Source: an uncultured Deinococcales bacterium
GTDB lineage: Bacteria > Deinococcota > Deinococci > Deinococcales > Trueperaceae
Direction of reading: 5' to 3'
DNA: 7,815 nucleotides
NCBI GenBank assembly: GCA_937934635.1
Contig: CALGZD010000308.1
Location: 1-7,815, forward strand
Under the pieces are notes generated by a model that was not told the DNA's origin, searched no databases, and saw nothing but the letters and a program-made list of their open reading frames with translations. Positions 5,404-7,815 of this stretch are shown piece after piece (the first letter of the stretch is position 1; the number at the start of each line of letters is the position of its first letter). Both the position numbers and the translations under genes were made by a program.

Positions 5404-5440
5404 GCTATCTACTTTTCCCTTACAAGCAGATAGCTTTTTT
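5404..5440 (+). terminator. Rho-independent terminator beyond the small membrane gene
   Basis: GCTATCT (5404-5410) pairs with AGATAGC (5428-5434), followed by six T. The loop is 17 nt. It points plus-strand, 224 nt after the small membrane protein stop and 23 nt before the convergent comM ends. It would stop transcripts before they run antisense into comM. The long distance implies a structured 3' UTR or a separate small RNA. Confidence 0.65.
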
Positions 5441-5462
5441 CTTTAGAAGTTATTTTTAGACA

Positions 5463-6953
5463 TCATTCATTTGCCCTGTAAGTCACTGCCTCGGCAATAT
5501 GGGTTTCACTCACACTCTGTTCCCCTGATAAATCTGCAATAGTTCGTGCAACTCGCATCAAGCGATCATAGCCACGTCCAGATAAAGCAAGCTGCTTGAT
5601 AACTGCTTGGACAAATGTATTGGACGTTGCGTCTAATGCGGTATGTTCTCGTAGCTTCTGCCCTGCTAGCTGAGCATTAGGAACACCTTGACGTTCTATA
5701 GCAACGGTTCTGGCAACTAGTACTCTTTGACGAACACTACAACTAGATTCTCCAGCTTGAGCGTGCATTAAATCAGAAGCAACCAATCTAGGAACAGTTA
5801 CCCGTAAATCAATTCGGTCCATCAGTGGACCACTGATTTTATCTTTGTAACGCTGTCGACTATTTGGAGAACATGTACAAGCTTTCTCGCTGTCACCAAA
5901 GTATCCACAAGGGCAGGGATTCTGGCTCGCTACCAATATAAACTTTGCAGGAAAGGTGAGGGCGGCTCGAGCCCGACTAATCGTCACGAAACCATCTTCT
6001 AGTGGTTGACGCAGTACCTCTAAAGCGTTTCGAGAAAACTCTGGAAATTCATCTAAAAACAACACACCTTTATGCGCTAAAGATACCTCTCCAGCTTTTG
6101 GAATCGAACCTCCACCAATCAGACCAGCATCAGAAACAGTGTGGTGTGGCGCTCGAAACACAGCTTGTTGAATCAAACCACTTTTTTTTAGGACCCCTGC
6201 GGTAGAGTGGATTCTAGTCACTTCAATCGCTTCTTCTCGGCTCAGCTTTGGCAATATGCTTGGTATACGTCTTGCCAGCATCGTTTTACCTGAACCAGGT
6301 GGTCCATTCATCAACAAATTGTGTGCGCCTGCTGCGGCAATCTCTAAAGCTCTTTTGGCAGTAGCTTGCCCTTTTACATCTGCTAAATCTAAAAAGTGTT
6401 CTTCAAAATCGAGTGTTTCTGCAACTGAAGGCTCGAGCTTCCGTCTACCCTGAAAAAATTCCACTGCCTCTAAAAGTGTTGCTGGTGCAAAAACTTCAAC
6501 ATCATCAATAATGGCTGTCTCCGCAGCATTATCAGGAGGAACAACAACTATCGCCTTACCAGCTTGGGCTGCATAAAGCGCTATATTGATAGCCCCTTTA
6601 ATCGAGCGAATAATGCCATCAAGCGATAGCTCTCCGCTAACTACAACCTTTTCTAAAGCTTTTTGTGGAATTATGCCTTGTGCAGCTAGGACAGCTATAG
6701 CAATCGGCAAATCAAAGGCTGGTCCTTCTTTACGAACATCAGCAGGAGCAAGATTGACAACAATACGACTTGCGGGAAAAGGAAAGCCAGCATTCTTGAT
6801 TGCAGCTCTAACCCGCTCACGCGACTCTTGTACCGCAGCATCGGGCAAGCCAACCACCATAAAACTAGGCAAGCCACCAGAAATATCTATTTCTACTTCT
6901 ACCTCAAAGGCATCTACACCAAGAACCGCAGCCGAACTGACTTTCGCAAGCAT
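5463..6953 (-). CDS. comM: ComM/YifB family Mg-chelatase-like AAA+ ATPase
   Basis: A 496-residue cytosolic AAA+ ATPase, full length for the family (about 500). Residues 1-165 form the Lon-protease-like N-domain ([15 protein letters not shown] start, [25 protein letters not shown]); the Lon catalytic Ser is replaced (KEGPAFDLP), as usual in ComM. The AAA+ core has Walker A GPPGSGKT (217-224), Walker B VLFLDE (297-302), sensor-1 N345 in ASQNPCPCG, a cysteine cluster (C347, C349, C359, C361) and arginine-finger-region R380 in [10 protein letters not shown]. The Mg-chelatase C-terminal helix bundle ends with [17 protein letters not shown]. ComM in Vibrio and others is a hexameric branch-migration helicase promoting integration of transforming DNA. 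Elsewhere the same family may serve general recombination. The start fits the conserved MLAKV; no ribosome site is visible. It follows the lipoprotein gene by 30 nt. Confidence 0.96.
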   Translation of the reverse strand: MLAKVSSAAVLGVDAFEVEVEIDISGGLPSFMVVGLPDAAVQESRERVRAAIKNAGFPFPASRIVVNLAPADVRKEGPAFDLPIAIAVLAAQGIIPQKALEKVVVSGELSLDGIIRSIKGAINIALYAAQAGKAIVVVPPDNAAETAIIDDVEVFAPATLLEAVEFFQGRRKLEPSVAETLDFEEHFLDLADVKGQATAKRALEIAAAGAHNLLMNGPPGSGKTMLARRIPSILPKLSREEAIEVTRIHSTAGVLKKSGLIQQAVFRAPHHTVSDAGLIGGGSIPKAGEVSLAHKGVLFLDEFPEFSRNALEVLRQPLEDGFVTISRARAALTFPAKFILVASQNPCPCGYFGDSEKACTCSPNSRQRYKDKISGPLMDRIDLRVTVPRLVASDLMHAQAGESSCSVRQRVLVARTVAIERQGVPNAQLAGQKLREHTALDATSNTFVQAVIKQLALSGRGYDRLMRVARTIADLSGEQSVSETHIAEAVTYRANE

Positions 6954-6983
6954 GGCATTATTGTAGGCTGTAGTTATTACAAA

Positions 6984-7505
6984 TTACTTAATATTTAAGG
7001 CAATAGCTCTAGTGATTAAGTTTTGATTGATATCTCTAAGGGATACTTCTAATTCAACAGTTTTGTTGCTAGCCGCAACCTCTGTAAGCAGTGCCTGAAT
7101 TTCTGCAATGCCTCCCTGCATTTCTGAAGATGCAGGTTCAATCTTCCCGATAGAACTTGTTAGATTCAGTTGCAAGCTTTCATCATCTACAAAAAATGGC
7201 TTACTTCCCAAACTACCAATTGTTGTAAGTCTGATTTCAAACGCTTCGCCAATAGCAATACTATCTGGCACTCGTATATGAAAATCTTTCAACACCTCGT
7301 TTGAGGTAGGGACAATATCACCAGATTTAGGCTTAGTGACCTTCTCTTGCTGCATTTGACTATTTGCATCTTTAGTAGCAGGTGCAATTCGAGATGCACA
7401 ACTTCCCAACAGTAGACATAGCATCAGTAAACAGAACACCCTGTTAACTATTAGAAAAATACTAGGCTTACTGGACGGGTTATGGCTTTTAAAAAGCTTC
7501 GTCAT
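6984..7505 (-). CDS. Putative lipoprotein of unknown function
   Basis: A 173-residue protein with a classical lipoprotein signal: basic N-region (K3, K6, R22), hydrophobic stretch about 23-33 (VFCLLMLCLLL) and lipobox L33-G34-S35-C36. The mature protein would be lipidated at C36 and membrane anchored outside the cytoplasm. Residues 37-70 are a polar, flexible linker rich in K, Q, S and P. Residues about 75-173 alternate strand-like hydrophobics (DFHIRVPDSIAIGEAFEIRL, VELEVSL) as in a single Ig-like or other beta-sandwich domain. I do not recognise the family. The ATG has no ribosome site but is consistent with the signal peptide; later starts would shorten an already long N-region. It probably shares a transcript with comM, 30 nt downstream. 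A link to DNA uptake is only a positional guess. Confidence 0.78.
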   Translation of the reverse strand: MTKLFKSHNPSSKPSIFLIVNRVFCLLMLCLLLGSCASRIAPATKDANSQMQQEKVTKPKSGDIVPTSNEVLKDFHIRVPDSIAIGEAFEIRLTTIGSLGSKPFFVDDESLQLNLTSSIGKIEPASSEMQGGIAEIQALLTEVAASNKTVELEVSLRDINQNLITRAIALNIK

Positions 7506-7527
7506 AATAAGGTAAGTATAGCTTATT

Positions 7528-7555
7528 TGTATAATTTCTAGATGATAAAAGTAAA
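7528..7555 (-). promoter_or_regulatory. Candidate promoter of the lipoprotein-comM unit
   Basis: Read on the minus strand, TTTACT (7550-7555) and TATACA (7528-7533) are separated by 16 nt, a reasonable sigma70-type pair. The predicted start would be about 15 nt before the lipoprotein ATG at 7505, a very short leader. It sits in the 59-nt gap after the ABC ATPase, so the two downstream genes may be expressed separately from the transporter. Confidence 0.4.
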
Positions 7556-7564
7556 GACATCAAA

Positions 7565-7815
7565 CTAGTAGATAAGTCGTCCAGTCACAAAATCCCGGAC
7601 CAGTTCATTAGGATGCTCAGCATTCACAGCTTCACTTACATCTTGGTAAATCAATTTACCATCATAAATGACAACAGTACTATCACCAATACGCTGTGCC
7701 TGTGCCAGATTATGCGTTACAACCAAAACAATTTTTCCTGTTGCTGCTTCTTTCCTAATAACACTCTCAATACGCTCAATATTGCTCGGATCAAGGTTGG
7801 CAGTCGCTTCATCAA
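7565..7815 (-). CDS. ABC transporter ATP-binding protein, C-terminal part (tungstate/phosphate-type look)
   Basis: The frame is open to the right edge, so the N-terminus, Walker A and signature motif lie outside. The 82 visible residues start in the Walker B/D-loop (DEATANLDPSNIERIE: catalytic Glu second, then the D-loop). They continue with the H-loop VTHNLAQAQRIGD (switch His) and the terminal strands VVIYDGKLIYQD, and end FVTGRLIY. The A-N-L-D-P D-loop, THNLAQAQR and the F-V-x-G-x-(L/M)-(I/V)-Y ending recall ATPases of tungstate (TupC/WtpC) and some phosphate-type importers. That substrate call is an inference from short motifs. It would sit on the cytoplasmic face and power solute import. 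The permease and binding protein are expected upstream, beyond the window's right end. Confidence 0.9.
   Translation of the reverse strand, partial: DEATANLDPSNIERIESVIRKEAATGKIVLVVTHNLAQAQRIGDSTVVIYDGKLIYQDVSEAVNAEHPNELVRDFVTGRLIY

Noticed and set aside
5963..6966. Plus-strand open frames opposite comM
   Set aside because: They are antisense shadows of a strongly conserved gene and have no recognisable protein motifs.

Overview
This 7.8 kb window is bacterial chromosome with a GC content of roughly 40% (estimated by eye). Genes lie on both strands and are separated by unusually long AT-rich spacers. The sequence alone does not fix the phylum. The large regulator (an OmpR/SARP-type winged helix fused to a degenerate STAND-like NTPase module) recalls proteins common in Deinococcota and some other deep-branching bacteria, but that is only a hint. 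A lipoprotein signal and a ComM ATPase fit a free-living, possibly naturally transformable bacterium.

Layout. Left block (1-1013, plus strand): the 3' part of ytoQ, a VOC/glyoxalase-fold protein and a small HNH-type protein form a tight run with gaps of 8 and 14 nt. A 124-nt spacer between convergent genes carries an 18-bp tandem duplication inside a long imperfect inverted repeat. On the minus strand (1138-1752) lies an isochorismatase-family cysteine hydrolase with its catalytic D, K and C visible. The 683-nt spacer 1753-2435 holds another 18-bp tandem duplication, a separated inverted repeat, a possible transposase scrap and a helix-turn-helix reading frame interrupted by one stop codon. 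It also holds an 18-bp palindrome close to the next start codon.

Centre (2436-4361, plus strand): a 641-residue regulator. It is followed by a 24-bp tandem duplication, a strong 13-bp-stem terminator and a second hairpin. After another long spacer with a terminator-like hairpin in the presumed leader comes a roughly 101-residue three-helix membrane protein (4875-5180). Its 3' region has 13-bp repeats and a clear terminator at 5404-5440, immediately beyond the convergent comM.

Right block (minus strand): the C-terminal part of an ABC transporter ATPase of tungstate/phosphate-type appearance, then a small lipoprotein of unknown function with its own plausible promoter, then comM 30 nt further on. 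Lipoprotein and comM are probably co-transcribed.

The most unusual signals are the strong excess of the octamer palindrome GCTCGAGC (five exact copies, all inside genes, in all three codon phases, resembling the HIP1 phenomenon of cyanobacteria), the recurrent short tandem duplications in spacers, and the regulator with its decayed HTH neighbour and upstream palindrome. No CRISPR array, tRNA, rRNA or intact mobile element was seen.
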